51,780 bases of DNA from Longimicrobium sp. (GCA_036387335.1 DASVTZ010000205.1:1-51780), one strand, 5' to 3'. Counted from the stretch's first letter, positions 27,420-36,356 are shown. Notes: generated by a model not told the origin, from the letters alone. Made by a program: numbers and translations.

Positions 27420-27845
27420 TCACTCGGCCAGCGGCTTCCACAGGAAGTGGCGCGCGTGGCCGGGCGGGTAGTCGTCGAGCCGTCCGAACTCCTGGAATCC
27501 GAGGCGGCGGTAGAAGGCGGGGGCCTGGAAGCTGAAGGTGTCGAGCCAGACGGCGTGGCAGCCGCGGGACCGTGCCTCGTCCTCCGCCTCGCGCAGCAGG
27601 CGCTCGCCGTAGCCGCCGCCGCGGTGCTCCTCCGCCACCCACAGGTAGCGCACGAAGAGCCATCCGAAGTACACGTCCCCCGCCAGCCCGCCCCGCACCT
27701 CGCCTCCGTCGTCGCGCAGCAGGACGTGGATCTGCGAATACCCCGGATCGCCCACCCGCGCCTCGTTGTGCGCGCGCAGTCCCTGGTACACCGTGTCGAG
27801 GTCGGCGTCGCTGGCGGGCCCGCGTGAGATGGTGAGGTTCGGCAT
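27420..27845 (-). CDS. GNAT-family N-acetyltransferase
   Basis: 141 residues covering one GNAT fold. LFVRYLWVAEEHRGGGYGERLL is the beta4-alpha3 region with the acetyl-CoA pyrophosphate loop (RGGGYG). VWLDTFSFQAPAFYRRLGFQEFGRLDDYP is the C-terminal part typical of the family. It should transfer an acetyl group from acetyl-CoA to an unknown amine. The start at 27845 is the first that begins the GNAT fold; upstream frames enter the repeats at 27862-28161. Confidence 0.85.
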   Translation of the reverse strand: MPNLTISRGPASDADLDTVYQGLRAHNEARVGDPGYSQIHVLLRDDGGEVRGGLAGDVYFGWLFVRYLWVAEEHRGGGYGERLLREAEDEARSRGCHAVWLDTFSFQAPAFYRRLGFQEFGRLDDYPPGHARHFLWKPLAE

Positions 27846-27861
27846 GCGTGGCTTCGGAGGC

Positions 27862-28161
27862 AAGTGAACTCGCTGCACCAACACCACACCTTCGTGGACC
27901 CGGAGCACCCTTATGTCATCCTGAGGGAGCCGCCCGCACGTATGCTGGCGTCGCACGCGATTCTCCCTGCGGCGACCGAAGGATCTAGCCGGCGAGGCAG
28001 GAGGACCGCGGTCACCAACGAGCCCCTCGATACGCGCAGTAGATCCTTCACTCCGCGCCAGGGGATGGAGACGGGGAAAGGATGGAGAGGCGCGTCGCTC
28101 AGGATGACTAGACGGCTTCAGCCGTCTTCGCGTGGTTCCAGCCGGGGGATTCATCCCCCGG
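27862..28161. repeat. Family B repeat interrupted by family C element
   Basis: Family B sequence at 27862-27890 (AAGTGAACTCGCTGCA, then a CAACACCAC stretch) resumes at 28110 with GACGGCTTCAGCCGTC and the CCGGGGGATTCATCCCCCGG hairpin ending at 28161. Between them lies a complete family C element at 27914-28109. In the uninterrupted copy at 6051 the two B parts are about 45 nt apart. The whole 347-nt gap between the GNAT and helicase genes is repeat-derived. Confidence 0.7.
27914..28109. repeat. Family C MITE-like element, copy 2 (inverted)
   Basis: Terminal inverted repeats TGTCATCCTGAG (27914) and CTCAGGATGAC (28098-28108). Compared with copies at 8465 and 48802 the interior reads in the opposite direction: TAGATCCTTC lies on the right and GAAGGATCTAGCCGGCGA on the left. 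The full reverse complement aligns well with copy 1. Confidence 0.78.
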
Positions 28162-28192
28162 TCCTCATCCCCCGGTGCCCCAGTGCCCCCCC

Positions 28193-30397
28193 TCACCCCC
28201 CCTGCGCCAGCATCTCCTTCATCCGCGCAAAGAAGTTCTCCTTCATCTCCTTGGCCTCCTCGGGCGCCAGCGAGGTGCGCGTCTGGCCGGAGCGGTGCTC
28301 GATGAGGTCCACCGGGATCTCCTTGAGGAAGCGCGACGGTTGGCGCGGGATGGAGCCGCCGCGCTGCTGGCGGGTGGCGCAGCCGGAAAGCGTCAGCCGG
28401 TGACGCGCCCGCGTGATCCCCACGTAGAACAAGCGCCGCTCCTCCGCGATCGGGTCGATCCCGTTCTCCTCCGTCTCCTCCGTCACGGCCTTCACGCTGC
28501 GCGAGTGCGGGAGGATCTCCTCCTCAAGGCCGATGATGAAGACGTGGGTGAACTCCAGCCCCTTGGCCGCGTGCATGGACATCAGCGTGACGCGGTCCGG
28601 CTCGTCCTCATCCTTGTCCTTTTTGTCGTCGTCCTCGCTGAGCGAGATGCGCTCCAGGAAGTCGCGCAGGGCGGGCGGGCTCCAGTCGTCCTCCTCGTCG
28701 GGGAGGGGCTGCGCGGTCCAGGTGCGCTCCTCGTAGGTGCCGATGGAAGCGATGAAATCGCGCAGGATCTCGACGCGCACCTCGGCGGCGCGCTCGCTCT
28801 TGGCGTTGTCGGCGCGCACGGCTTCTTCCAGGCGCAACCGCTTGACGGCGTCGCGGGCGAAGCCGCAGAGGGTGCGCTCCTCCACCTGGCCGGCGGCGAT
28901 GGCGGCCTCGGTGGCGCGGTACTCCACCTGCAGCTCCTCGATGGTCTCCACGAAGTGCTTCACCGGCTCGCGCTGCGCCCGGCTCACCGCCGCCACCTCG
29001 TCCACGTGCCGCATCGTCTCCCAGAGCGAGCGGCGGGCGTCGCGGGCGTCCTCCACGAGCTTCATCAGCGTGGTGCGCCCCACACCGCGCGTGGGGTAGT
29101 TGATGATGCGGCGGAGCGAGACCTCGTCGGCCGGGTTGATGATGACGCGCAGGTACGCCACCGCGTCCGCCACCTCCTTGCGGTCGAAGTAGCTCTGCCC
29201 GCCGATCACCCGGTAGGGGATGTTGGCCACGCGCAGCGCTTCCTCCACCGGCTTCGCCTGCAGGTTGGTGCGGTAGAGGACGGCGAAGTCGTTCCACTTG
29301 AGCTGCTCGTGCCAGCGGCGCACGCCGATCTCGCGCGCAACCATCTCCGCCTCCAGCTCCTCGGCGGTGCGCGCGGCCTCGTTGAACTCCCACAGGTCCA
29401 CCTTGGGGCCGGGGCCGTTTCCCGTGCGCAGCGTCTTCGCCTTGCGCGTGGCGTTGTTGCGGATGACGCCGTTGGCCGCCTCCAGGATGCGCTGCGTGGA
29501 GCGGTAGTTCTCCTCCATGATGACGACTTTGCACCCCGGGAACTGGCGCTCGAAGTCGAGGATGTTGCGCACGTCCGCGCCGCGCCAGGCGTAGATGGAC
29601 TGGTCGTCGTCGCCCACCACGCACAGGTTCTTGAGGGGACCGGCCAGGAGCCGCGCCATCTCCAGCTGCGCGCCGTTGGTGTCCTGGTACTCGTCGATCA
29701 TGATGTAGCGCCACCGCTTCCAGCACCGCTCGCGCACCTCGGCATCATCCTGCAGCAGCTTCACCGGGAGCAGAAGGAGGTCGTCGAAGTCGCAGGCGCC
29801 GGCCGCGCGCAGCGAAGCCTCGTAGCGCGGGTAGACGGCGGCGGCGAGCACGGCGTAGTCGTCCGTGCGGTTCCCCTGCACCATCCCCTCGGACACTTCG
29901 CGCGCGGCCGTGGCGGGGTCGATCATGCGGTTCTTCCAGTCGCCGATCTGGAAGAGGATCTTCTTGGCGTCGTACACGTCCTCGCCCGCGGTGGCGACGA
30001 CGTGCACCTCTTCGGCGATGATGCGCTTGACGATCTGCGCCTGGTCGCCGGTGGGGTAGATGGAGAAGTCCTTGGGGAGCCCGATGCGCGTGCCGTGCTC
30101 GCGCAGGAGCCGCGCGCCCAGCGAGTGAAAGGTGGAGAGGAGGACGCCCTTGGCCTCTTTCCCCACCAGCTTCGCCACGCGCTCCCGCATCTCCAGCGCG
30201 GCCTTGTTGGTGAAGGTGACGGCGAGGATGCTGCGCGGGTCCACCCCGGTGCGCAGCAGGTGCGCGATGCGGAAGACCAGCGTGCGCGTCTTGCCCGAGC
30301 CGGCGCCGGCCAGGATCAGGACGGGTCCCTGCGTGGCCAGCGCGGCCTCTCGCTGCTCGGGATTCAGGTCGCGCAGGTAGTGCGGAACGTGCTGCAA
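28193..30397 (-). CDS. UvrD/PcrA-type ATP-dependent DNA helicase
   Basis: 734 residues with superfamily 1A motifs in order: LNPEQREAAL (Q motif), Walker A AGAGSGKT, TFTNKAA (Ia), DEYQDTN (II), DDDQSIYAWRGAD (III), ENYRST (IV), MSMHAAKGLEF (V) and YVGITRARHRL (VI). It unwinds DNA 3'-5' in nucleotide excision or mismatch repair and in displacing RecA or stalled polymerase. An acidic, Lys/Asp-rich insert (SEDDDKKDKDEDEP) in the second half is a lineage-specific feature. It stands alone, bounded by repeats on both sides; UvrD and PcrA cannot be told apart here. Confidence 0.94.
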   Translation of the reverse strand: MQHVPHYLRDLNPEQREAALATQGPVLILAGAGSGKTRTLVFRIAHLLRTGVDPRSILAVTFTNKAALEMRERVAKLVGKEAKGVLLSTFHSLGARLLREHGTRIGLPKDFSIYPTGDQAQIVKRIIAEEVHVVATAGEDVYDAKKILFQIGDWKNRMIDPATAAREVSEGMVQGNRTDDYAVLAAAVYPRYEASLRAAGACDFDDLLLLPVKLLQDDAEVRERCWKRWRYIMIDEYQDTNGAQLEMARLLAGPLKNLCVVGDDDQSIYAWRGADVRNILDFERQFPGCKVVIMEENYRSTQRILEAANGVIRNNATRKAKTLRTGNGPGPKVDLWEFNEAARTAEELEAEMVAREIGVRRWHEQLKWNDFAVLYRTNLQAKPVEEALRVANIPYRVIGGQSYFDRKEVADAVAYLRVIINPADEVSLRRIINYPTRGVGRTTLMKLVEDARDARRSLWETMRHVDEVAAVSRAQREPVKHFVETIEELQVEYRATEAAIAAGQVEERTLCGFARDAVKRLRLEEAVRADNAKSERAAEVRVEILRDFIASIGTYEERTWTAQPLPDEEDDWSPPALRDFLERISLSEDDDKKDKDEDEPDRVTLMSMHAAKGLEFTHVFIIGLEEEILPHSRSVKAVTEETEENGIDPIAEERRLFYVGITRARHRLTLSGCATRQQRGGSIPRQPSRFLKEIPVDLIEHRSGQTRTSLAPEEAKEMKENFFARMKEMLAQGG

Positions 30398-30486
30398 ACG
30401 GGGCCGTGCGGTGCGGGATTCAAGGCTCTGGAACGGGGGCGGAAGATAACCCCCGCACCAGCGCGGCGGGTAGACCCGAACAGCAG

Positions 30487-30559
30487 TCTCACGCAGAGGC
30501 GCAGAGGCGCAGGAGAGAACAGCGGCGCCTTTCCCTGCGTCTCTGCGTCTCTGCGTGAG
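30487..30559. repeat. Family A hairpin repeat, copy 4
   Basis: Left arm TCTCACGCAGAGGCGCAGAG and right arm CTCTGCGTCTCTGCGTGAG, with a loop of about 30 nt. The arm sequence is intermediate between the CACAGAG and CGCGGAG types and has changed on both sides. It lies in the 304-nt gap between divergent helicase and acyl-CoA synthetase genes, upstream of the promoter at 30622. Confidence 0.8.
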
Positions 30560-30621
30560 CCATGCAGTTACGTCAACGCGCCTCCATGTGGGACCCGCAG
30601 TTTCACACGTTGGACAGCGGT

Positions 30622-30651
30622 TTGACGCGAGCGGGGGCGGGCGTGTATGTT
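30622..30651 (+). promoter_or_regulatory. Candidate promoter of the acyl-CoA synthetase gene
   Basis: TTGACG (30622-30627) and TATGTT (30646-30651) with an 18-bp spacer, giving a leader of about 45 nt before the start at 30702. Confidence 0.5.
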
Positions 30652-30701
30652 TGTCGCGTTCCGAACCCGGAACATGGCCGTATCACCCGCACGGAGGATC
30701 C

Positions 30702-32303
30702 ATGGCGCTACGCGACCGCTTCGGTGAGCTCACGGTGGCAGACAGCCTTGCGCTGCGAGCCCGCGAGAACCCGCAGCGGCCCTTTGTCGCCTTCGGAGAC
30801 CGACGGCTCAGCTACGCGCAGGTGGACGCCGGCTCGGACGCGCTCGCGGCGGCCCTGCACGAGCTGGGGATCGAGGCGGGCGACCGCGTGGCGCTCACCC
30901 TGCCCAGCTGGCCCGAGTTCGTGGTCGCCATCTTCGCGGCGGCCAAGCTGGGCGCCGTCATCGTGCCGCTCAACCCCAAGTTCACCTCGCCGGAGCTGCA
31001 GTACATGCTGCGGCACTCGGAGACGGCCGCCGTCATCACGGCCGAGAACTGGGACGGGGTGGACTACCTGGCCCGCTTCGAGGGCTTCCTGGCCGCCCTG
31101 CCGGACCTGCAGTACGTGGTCTCGGTGGGGGAGGAAGACCTCTGGTACGACGACCGGATCCACCAGTTCGAGGACCTGGTGTCCAGCGGCGAGGGGCGGC
31201 CCTACCCGCGCCACGAGGGAACGGCGGACGAGCTGTTCGCCATCCTGTACACCAGCGGCACCATGGGCAAGCCCAAGGGGGTGAGCCTGTCGCACCGCAA
31301 CCTCCTGGCGACCGCCGCGGCCACCGCGGACGTCATCGGGGTGGAAGAGGGCGACGTGGTGTTCGGCGTGGGCTCCGTCTTCAACGCCTTCGGGCTGGGG
31401 ATGGGGGTGCTGGGGACGATGGCCGCCGGTGCGTCGCTGGTGCTGCAGGAGCGCGACGACCCGGAGGAGGCGCTGCGCCTGCTGGAGAGCGAGCGGGTGA
31501 CGGTGTACCACGGCGTCCCCACCTCGTTCATCATGGCGATGCGCGAGCCCACCCGGGGCGAGCGCGACCTGGGCACGCTGCGCACGGGCGTGGTGGCCGG
31601 GGCGCCGGTTACGGAAGAGGTGGTGGGGCGCATCCGCGGCGGGCTGGTGCCGGGGATCTGCGTGGGGTACAGCCTCACCGAGACGGGGACGCTGGTGAGC
31701 GTCACCCGCCCCGGCGACCCGCCGGCCAAGCAGCTCACCACCGTTGGGCGCCCGCTGGACGGCACGGAGGTCGTGATCCTGGACACGCAGGACCGCAGCG
31801 TTCTCCCCGAAGAGTCGGTGGGGGAGATCGCGGTCCGCGGGCCGGGGGTGATGCAGGGGTACTACCGCCAGCCCGGCGAGACGGCCCAGGTGCTCACCGA
31901 AGACGGCTTCTTCACCACCGGCGACCTGGGGATGCTGGACGAGGAGGGTTTCCTCCACATCCTGGGGCGGCGCAAGGAGATGATCATCCGCGGCGGGTTC
32001 AACGTGTACCCCCGCGAGGTGGAAGACCGGCTCCACGCTCACCCCGCCGTGCTGGACGTGGCGGTGGTCGGGCTCCCGGACGAGGTCTTCGGAGAAGTAT
32101 CGTGCGCCTGTATCGTTCCCGTCGAGGGGGCGATCGTTACCGGCGGAGAGATCAAGGATTTCTGCCGTGAGGTGCTCGCGGACTACAAGGTCCCGGACCT
32201 GGTCCGCTTCCTCGACAGCTTTCCCATGACGGGGAGCGGCAAAGTGCGGCGCGTGGAGCTCGCGCGCATGATAAGCGCCGGCGAAAGCAGCCGACCACGA
32301 TGA
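30702..32303 (+). CDS. AMP-binding acyl-CoA synthetase/ligase
   Basis: 533 residues of the ANL superfamily. The P-loop LYTSGTMGKPKG is near 181-192; GYSLTETG (motif III), FTTGDLGMLDEEGFLHILGR with the conserved Asp, KEMIIRGGFNVYPREVE (hinge) and GSGKVRR with the C-terminal catalytic Lys follow. It activates a carboxylic acid as the adenylate and then the CoA thioester; the overall pattern suggests a fatty acid, but chain length cannot be read. GGAGG precedes the ATG. It stands alone. Confidence 0.9.
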   Translation: MALRDRFGELTVADSLALRARENPQRPFVAFGDRRLSYAQVDAGSDALAAALHELGIEAGDRVALTLPSWPEFVVAIFAAAKLGAVIVPLNPKFTSPELQYMLRHSETAAVITAENWDGVDYLARFEGFLAALPDLQYVVSVGEEDLWYDDRIHQFEDLVSSGEGRPYPRHEGTADELFAILYTSGTMGKPKGVSLSHRNLLATAAATADVIGVEEGDVVFGVGSVFNAFGLGMGVLGTMAAGASLVLQERDDPEEALRLLESERVTVYHGVPTSFIMAMREPTRGERDLGTLRTGVVAGAPVTEEVVGRIRGGLVPGICVGYSLTETGTLVSVTRPGDPPAKQLTTVGRPLDGTEVVILDTQDRSVLPEESVGEIAVRGPGVMQGYYRQPGETAQVLTEDGFFTTGDLGMLDEEGFLHILGRRKEMIIRGGFNVYPREVEDRLHAHPAVLDVAVVGLPDEVFGEVSCACIVPVEGAIVTGGEIKDFCREVLADYKVPDLVRFLDSFPMTGSGKVRRVELARMISAGESSRPR

Positions 32304-32433
32304 GCGCGCCGCACGCCGCCCCGTCGCCCTGAACCGACCTGGCCCCTCCCGCCGTCCCTCCGCGCCGCCCTTTAGCGCGCGGGTGCGAGGCGGAGGGGTC
32401 TCGTCGCATCAAACGACGAACTGAATCGAGAGC

Positions 32434-35400
32434 ATGAACAGTCCTTACAACAGCTGGTCCCCGCAGGCACAGCCCATGCAGCCGCCCACGCGCAGCGCGG
32501 CGCTGCTGATCGACTTCGACAACGTGACCCTCGGCGCCCACGGCGACCTGGGACGCGAGCTGCAGACCCTCCTCAACAACGAGGTCTTCCGCGGCAAGAT
32601 CGCGGTACGCCGCGCCTACGGCGACTGGCGGCGGTACCCCAACTACGTGGTGCCGCTTACCGAGGCCAACATCGACATGATCTGGGCGCCCTCGTGGGGG
32701 TCGTCCAAGAAGAACACCACCGACCTGCGCATGGCGATGGACGCGATGGAGCTCTGCTTCACGCGCCCGGACATGGGCACCTTCATCCTGCTGACCGGCG
32801 ACAGCGACTTCTCGAGCTGCGTGATGAAGCTCAAGGAGTACGGCAAGTACGTGATCGGCGTGGGGATGAAGGAGTCGGCCAGCGACCTGATCGTCAAGAA
32901 CTGCGACGAGTACTACTCGTACCACGCCCTCACCGGCCTGTCGCGCGCCAACATGGGCGAGGGGCCCACCGAGGACCCGTGGGTGCTGGTGGGCCGCGCG
33001 GCGCGGATGATGACCACGCGCGGCGACTCGATGCGGGTGGACCGCCTCAAGCAGGTGATGATCGAGCTGGATCCCGGTTTCGACGAGAAGAACGCGGGCT
33101 TCGGCAAGTTCAGCAAGTTCGTGCAGCGCGCGGGCGAGCGCGGCCTCATCCGCCTGCGCCGCGACGACGCCGGGCAGTTCGAGGTGATCGCGGTGGAGGA
33201 CGAAGGCACCGGCAGCGGCTTCGCGTCGCCGGTGGCGCCGCCGCGCGACCGTGATCGCGAGCGTGACCGGGACCGAGTGCGCGGCCGTGGACGCGACCGT
33301 GACCGTGGCCGTGGCCGCTCGGACCGCCCGCGCTTCGCAGACGCCCCCGCCGCCGACGCGGGTGCAGCGACGGACGAGCCGGATCTCGACTTCACGGTCG
33401 AAGTCCCGCGCCCGGCTGTTGCCGCCGAGGCGCCGCCGGTGGACCGCGCCGCGGAGCTGGATGCCGCGCCGCTCCCCCCGCGCGCCGCTCCCGCCGCCGA
33501 GGCCGCTCCGGCCGCCGCTCCCGCGGGTGGTCGCGGGCGGGGCCGTGGCCGTGGCCGCGCCGCCGCGCCAGGGATCACGCCGCCGCTCCTCCCGGGCCAG
33601 GTGCTGGACCTGACCGAGGTCGCCGGTGCCGTTCCGGAGACGGCTGCTCCGGCGGCCGAGACGCCCGCCCCAGCGCCCGCCGCCGTGGCCGCACCCGCCG
33701 AAGCGCCGGCCGCTCCCGAAGCGCCGCGCGCGGAAGCTCCCGCCGCCGAGGCTGCCGCACCGGCCGCGCGTGCCGAGGCTCCGGCCACGGGCCGCGCCGC
33801 CGATCCGCTGCGCAACGCGTACTCGCTTCTCCAGCACGCCACGCGCGCGCTGGTCCGCGGCCCCGGCCAGGCCGCGCGCGACGGCGACGTCAAGCGCCGC
33901 ATGCTGGAGATGCAGGCGGACTTCGACGAGGCGCCGCTCGGCTTCAGCAAGTTCAGCCGCTTCCTGCGCCAGGCCCACGAAGACAACGTGGTCGACCTGC
34001 GCCAGGTGGCGGAGGGCCGCTATGAAGTGGCGCTCCCGGCCGGCGGCGGGCGTCTCCCCGCGCCGGTGCTGAGCGCGGCGGCGGAGGGTGCTGCTCCCGC
34101 CGTCGCCGCCGAAACCGCTGCCGCTCCCGAGGCGGCTCCGGCCGGCGGACGTGGACGCGGGCGGGGCCGTGGACGCGGTGCGGCGGCGGGTGCTCCGCCG
34201 CTCCTCCCCGGCCAGGTGCTTGGCGGGGAGGCGGCCGCCGAGGCACCGGCTGCGCGCGTGGAAGAGGCTCCGGCTGCACCGGCTCCCGCGCCGGCCGCTG
34301 CCGTGCCCCCTGCACCGGGGCCCGCGCCGACGGCTCCGGCCGAGGTGGCGGCGCGCGGTGGGGTGCGTGGACGCGGACGCGGCGGGCGTGGTGCGCCGTC
34401 CGGCCCGCCGCCGCTCCTTCCGGGGCAGGTGATCGACGTCGCGGGGCTGGCCACGGCCGCCCCGCAGCCCGAGCCCGCCGCACCGGCCCCCGAAGCTCCC
34501 GCGGTGCAGCCCGCCGCGGCCGGCTTCGAGTTCCCCACCGACCGCGACGGCGCGCTGGCGTACCTGGGCGCCTACAAGGGCGTGGGGCGCAAGACGGCCG
34601 AGGCGCTGGTGGACACCTTTGGCGAGAACGTCTTCCGCGCGATGGAGGAAGACCCCGACGCCGTCCGCCAGCTCCTGGGCGACCGCCGTTCGGGCACCGT
34701 GCTCGACCAGTTCGCCGCCGATCCCAACCGTGCGCAGGCCCCGGAGGCTCAGCCGGAAGCCGCGCAGGCCGATTCCGCTGTGTCGGTTGCCGATACAACG
34801 GCGGCGGATACACCGGCTGATGATGCAGCGTCCGTTGATGTATTGGCCGACGAGGCACCGGTTGCTGGGGAGCCCTCGGGTGACGAGGGCGGTGAGGAGG
34901 ACGCGCGTCCGGCGCGCCGTTCACGCGGCCGCCGAGGCGGACGCGGGCGTGGGCGCGCGGCGGGCGAGGAGAGCGCCGCCGCGCCGGCGGAGGAGCCCGG
35001 CGAGACCGCCGCGGAGACCCCAGCTGCACTCGCCGAAGAGGTCATCGGCGACACCGATCCCACGCTGGTGGGCGAAGCGGTGACCGACGAGGCCACGACG
35101 CCCGTCCGTGCCGGTCGTGGCCGGGGTCGGGGCCGTGCGCGCGTGGACGAGGCGCCCAGCCCCGCCGCGCTCGCGGACGAGGTGGTGGGCGACACCGATC
35201 CCACGCTGGTGGAAACGGCCACCGTCGCGGACGATGCTCCCGCGGCCGAAGCGGCACCGCGCCGCCGGGGCCGGGGCCGTCCGCGCGCCGAAGCCGCTCC
35301 GGCAGCCGAGGCTCCTGCCCCGCCGGCCGAAGAACCGGCCGCTGCGGCACCCGCGGCCAAGCGCGGCCGTGGGCGGCCCCGTGCCGCGGCCGCTCCGCCT

Positions 35401-35538
35401 CCGGGTGAAGCGCCCGCGCCGGAGGCTCCGGTCCCCACTCCTCCCGCGCCCGAGGGTGACGCCGCCGCGCGTCGTGGGCGCCGAGGCGGGCGGGGGCGTG
35501 GCCGTGCGCGTGGCGGCAACGGCACGCCGGCGGAGTGA
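32434..35538 (+). CDS. NYN-nuclease/LOTUS protein with RG-rich disordered regions
   Basis: 1034 residues. An N-terminal NYN (LabA-like PIN) domain, about 20-165, keeps the acidic site: Asp27 and Asp29 in LLIDFDN, Asp97 in TTDLRMA, and Asp123/Asp125 in LTGDSDF. Two OST-HTH/LOTUS domains follow at about 181-252 (DPWVLVGRAARMM to FEVI) and 461-531 (NAYSLLQHATRAL to YEVAL), then a helix-hairpin-helix-like unit at about 705-750 (YKGVGRKTAEALV). Between and after are long Ala/Pro- and Arg/Gly-rich stretches: three GRGRG blocks each followed by LLPGQV, two DTDPTLV repeats, and two AT-hook-like RGRGRPR motifs near the C-terminus. A likely RNase with RNA-binding domains; MARF1 in animals pairs NYN with LOTUS similarly. 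The target is unknown. Confidence 0.85.
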   Translation: MNSPYNSWSPQAQPMQPPTRSAALLIDFDNVTLGAHGDLGRELQTLLNNEVFRGKIAVRRAYGDWRRYPNYVVPLTEANIDMIWAPSWGSSKKNTTDLRMAMDAMELCFTRPDMGTFILLTGDSDFSSCVMKLKEYGKYVIGVGMKESASDLIVKNCDEYYSYHALTGLSRANMGEGPTEDPWVLVGRAARMMTTRGDSMRVDRLKQVMIELDPGFDEKNAGFGKFSKFVQRAGERGLIRLRRDDAGQFEVIAVEDEGTGSGFASPVAPPRDRDRERDRDRVRGRGRDRDRGRGRSDRPRFADAPAADAGAATDEPDLDFTVEVPRPAVAAEAPPVDRAAELDAAPLPPRAAPAAEAAPAAAPAGGRGRGRGRGRAAAPGITPPLLPGQVLDLTEVAGAVPETAAPAAETPAPAPAAVAAPAEAPAAPEAPRAEAPAAEAAAPAARAEAPATGRAADPLRNAYSLLQHATRALVRGPGQAARDGDVKRRMLEMQADFDEAPLGFSKFSRFLRQAHEDNVVDLRQVAEGRYEVALPAGGGRLPAPVLSAAAEGAAPAVAAETAAAPEAAPAGGRGRGRGRGRGAAAGAPPLLPGQVLGGEAAAEAPAARVEEAPAAPAPAPAAAVPPAPGPAPTAPAEVAARGGVRGRGRGGRGAPSGPPPLLPGQVIDVAGLATAAPQPEPAAPAPEAPAVQPAAAGFEFPTDRDGALAYLGAYKGVGRKTAEALVDTFGENVFRAMEEDPDAVRQLLGDRRSGTVLDQFAADPNRAQAPEAQPEAAQADSAVSVADTTAADTPADDAASVDVLADEAPVAGEPSGDEGGEEDARPARRSRGRRGGRGRGRAAGEESAAAPAEEPGETAAETPAALAEEVIGDTDPTLVGEAVTDEATTPVRAGRGRGRGRARVDEAPSPAALADEVVGDTDPTLVETATVADDAPAAEAAPRRRGRGRPRAEAAPAAEAPAPPAEEPAAAAPAAKRGRGRPRAAAAPPPGEAPAPEAPVPTPPAPEGDAAARRGRRGGRGRGRARGGNGTPAE

Positions 35539-36194
35539 TGCACGACGGCACTGAACGGAGCGCCGCGTCCGGGTCCGCCCGGGCGCGGCGCTCCGCCGTT
35601 GTGGAGCCGGCGCCGCTCCCCCTCTCCTTCTACGACCGCCCCGCCGACGTCGTCGCGCGCGAGATGCTCGGCGCGCTGATCGTGTCGGAGGTGGGCGGGC
35701 GGCGCGTAGCGGGCGAGATCATGGAGACGGAGGCGTACACGGGTCCCGACGACGAAGCCTCGCACGCGCACATCCGCTTCGGGCGCACGGAGCGCAACGA
35801 TCCGATGTTCGGGCGCGCCGGCACCGCGTACGTCTACCTGATCTACGGGATGCACTGGTGCATCAACGTGGCGACGGGCGCGGAAGGCTTCCCCGCCGCC
35901 GTGCTGATCCGCGCCGCGCGTCCGGTGGAGGGGGTCGAGATCGCCCGCGAGCGGCGCCCCGGCCGGCCCGACCACGAGCTGATGCGCGGTCCGGGCAATC
36001 TCGCCCGCGCCCTCGCCATCGACCGCACGCAGAACCGCGGCATGGTGGACGGTCCGCCCCTCTGGTTCGCCCCGGGCACACCTATTCCCGACGCCGACGT
36101 GGCGGCCGGCCCGCGCATCGGCATCAAGCGCGCCGCCGATGCCCCGCTGCGGTTCTGGCTGCGCGGCAGCATCTGGGTCTCTGGCAAGCGGTAA
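35538..36194 (+). CDS. 3-methyladenine DNA glycosylase (AAG/Mpg family)
   Basis: 218 residues. The family pattern is clear: FYDRPADVVAREMLG, then IMETEAYTGPDDEASHA with the catalytic Glu region, TERNDPMFGRAGTAYVYLIYGMHWCINVAT, and LMRGPGNLARALAID. It excises alkylated purines to start base-excision repair. Its ATG shares one base with the stop of the NYN/LOTUS gene (TGATG), so the two are probably co-translated. A GTG three nt upstream is an alternative start. The first ~25 residues are low-complexity and not part of the fold. Confidence 0.9.
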   Translation: MHDGTERSAASGSARARRSAVVEPAPLPLSFYDRPADVVAREMLGALIVSEVGGRRVAGEIMETEAYTGPDDEASHAHIRFGRTERNDPMFGRAGTAYVYLIYGMHWCINVATGAEGFPAAVLIRAARPVEGVEIARERRPGRPDHELMRGPGNLARALAIDRTQNRGMVDGPPLWFAPGTPIPDADVAAGPRIGIKRAADAPLRFWLRGSIWVSGKR

Positions 36195-36327
36195 GATGAC
36201 ATTGCCATTAGGGCAACGGCCAAGCGCTTCTCCCCGGCGTTCCAACCTTGTAGCATCCCCCGCTGTCTCATCTCCATCGCGCCTACCCTACCACTGCCTC
36301 GACGCCGGCTCGATCACCCGGATTCCC

Positions 36328-36356
36328 GTAGGGGCAGACCCACGTGTCTGCCCGTG
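36328..36356. repeat. Family D palindrome (GTAGGGGC), single copy
   Basis: GTAGGGGCAGA with its complement GTCTGCCC and a trailing GTG, the same type as the unit at 13230. It is the only repeat seen in the 236-nt gap between the glycosylase and the TonB receptor; a small TTGCC/GGCAA hairpin is at 36203-36217. Confidence 0.7.

Noticed and set aside
27914-28109. Family C elements as full insertion sequences
   Set aside because: They are under 200 bp with no transposase frame; at most non-autonomous.
32152-33978. Long antisense frames over the NYN/LOTUS gene
   Set aside because: Low-complexity Arg/Gly/Ala translations of repetitive GC-rich DNA; the sense frame has intact NYN and LOTUS domains.
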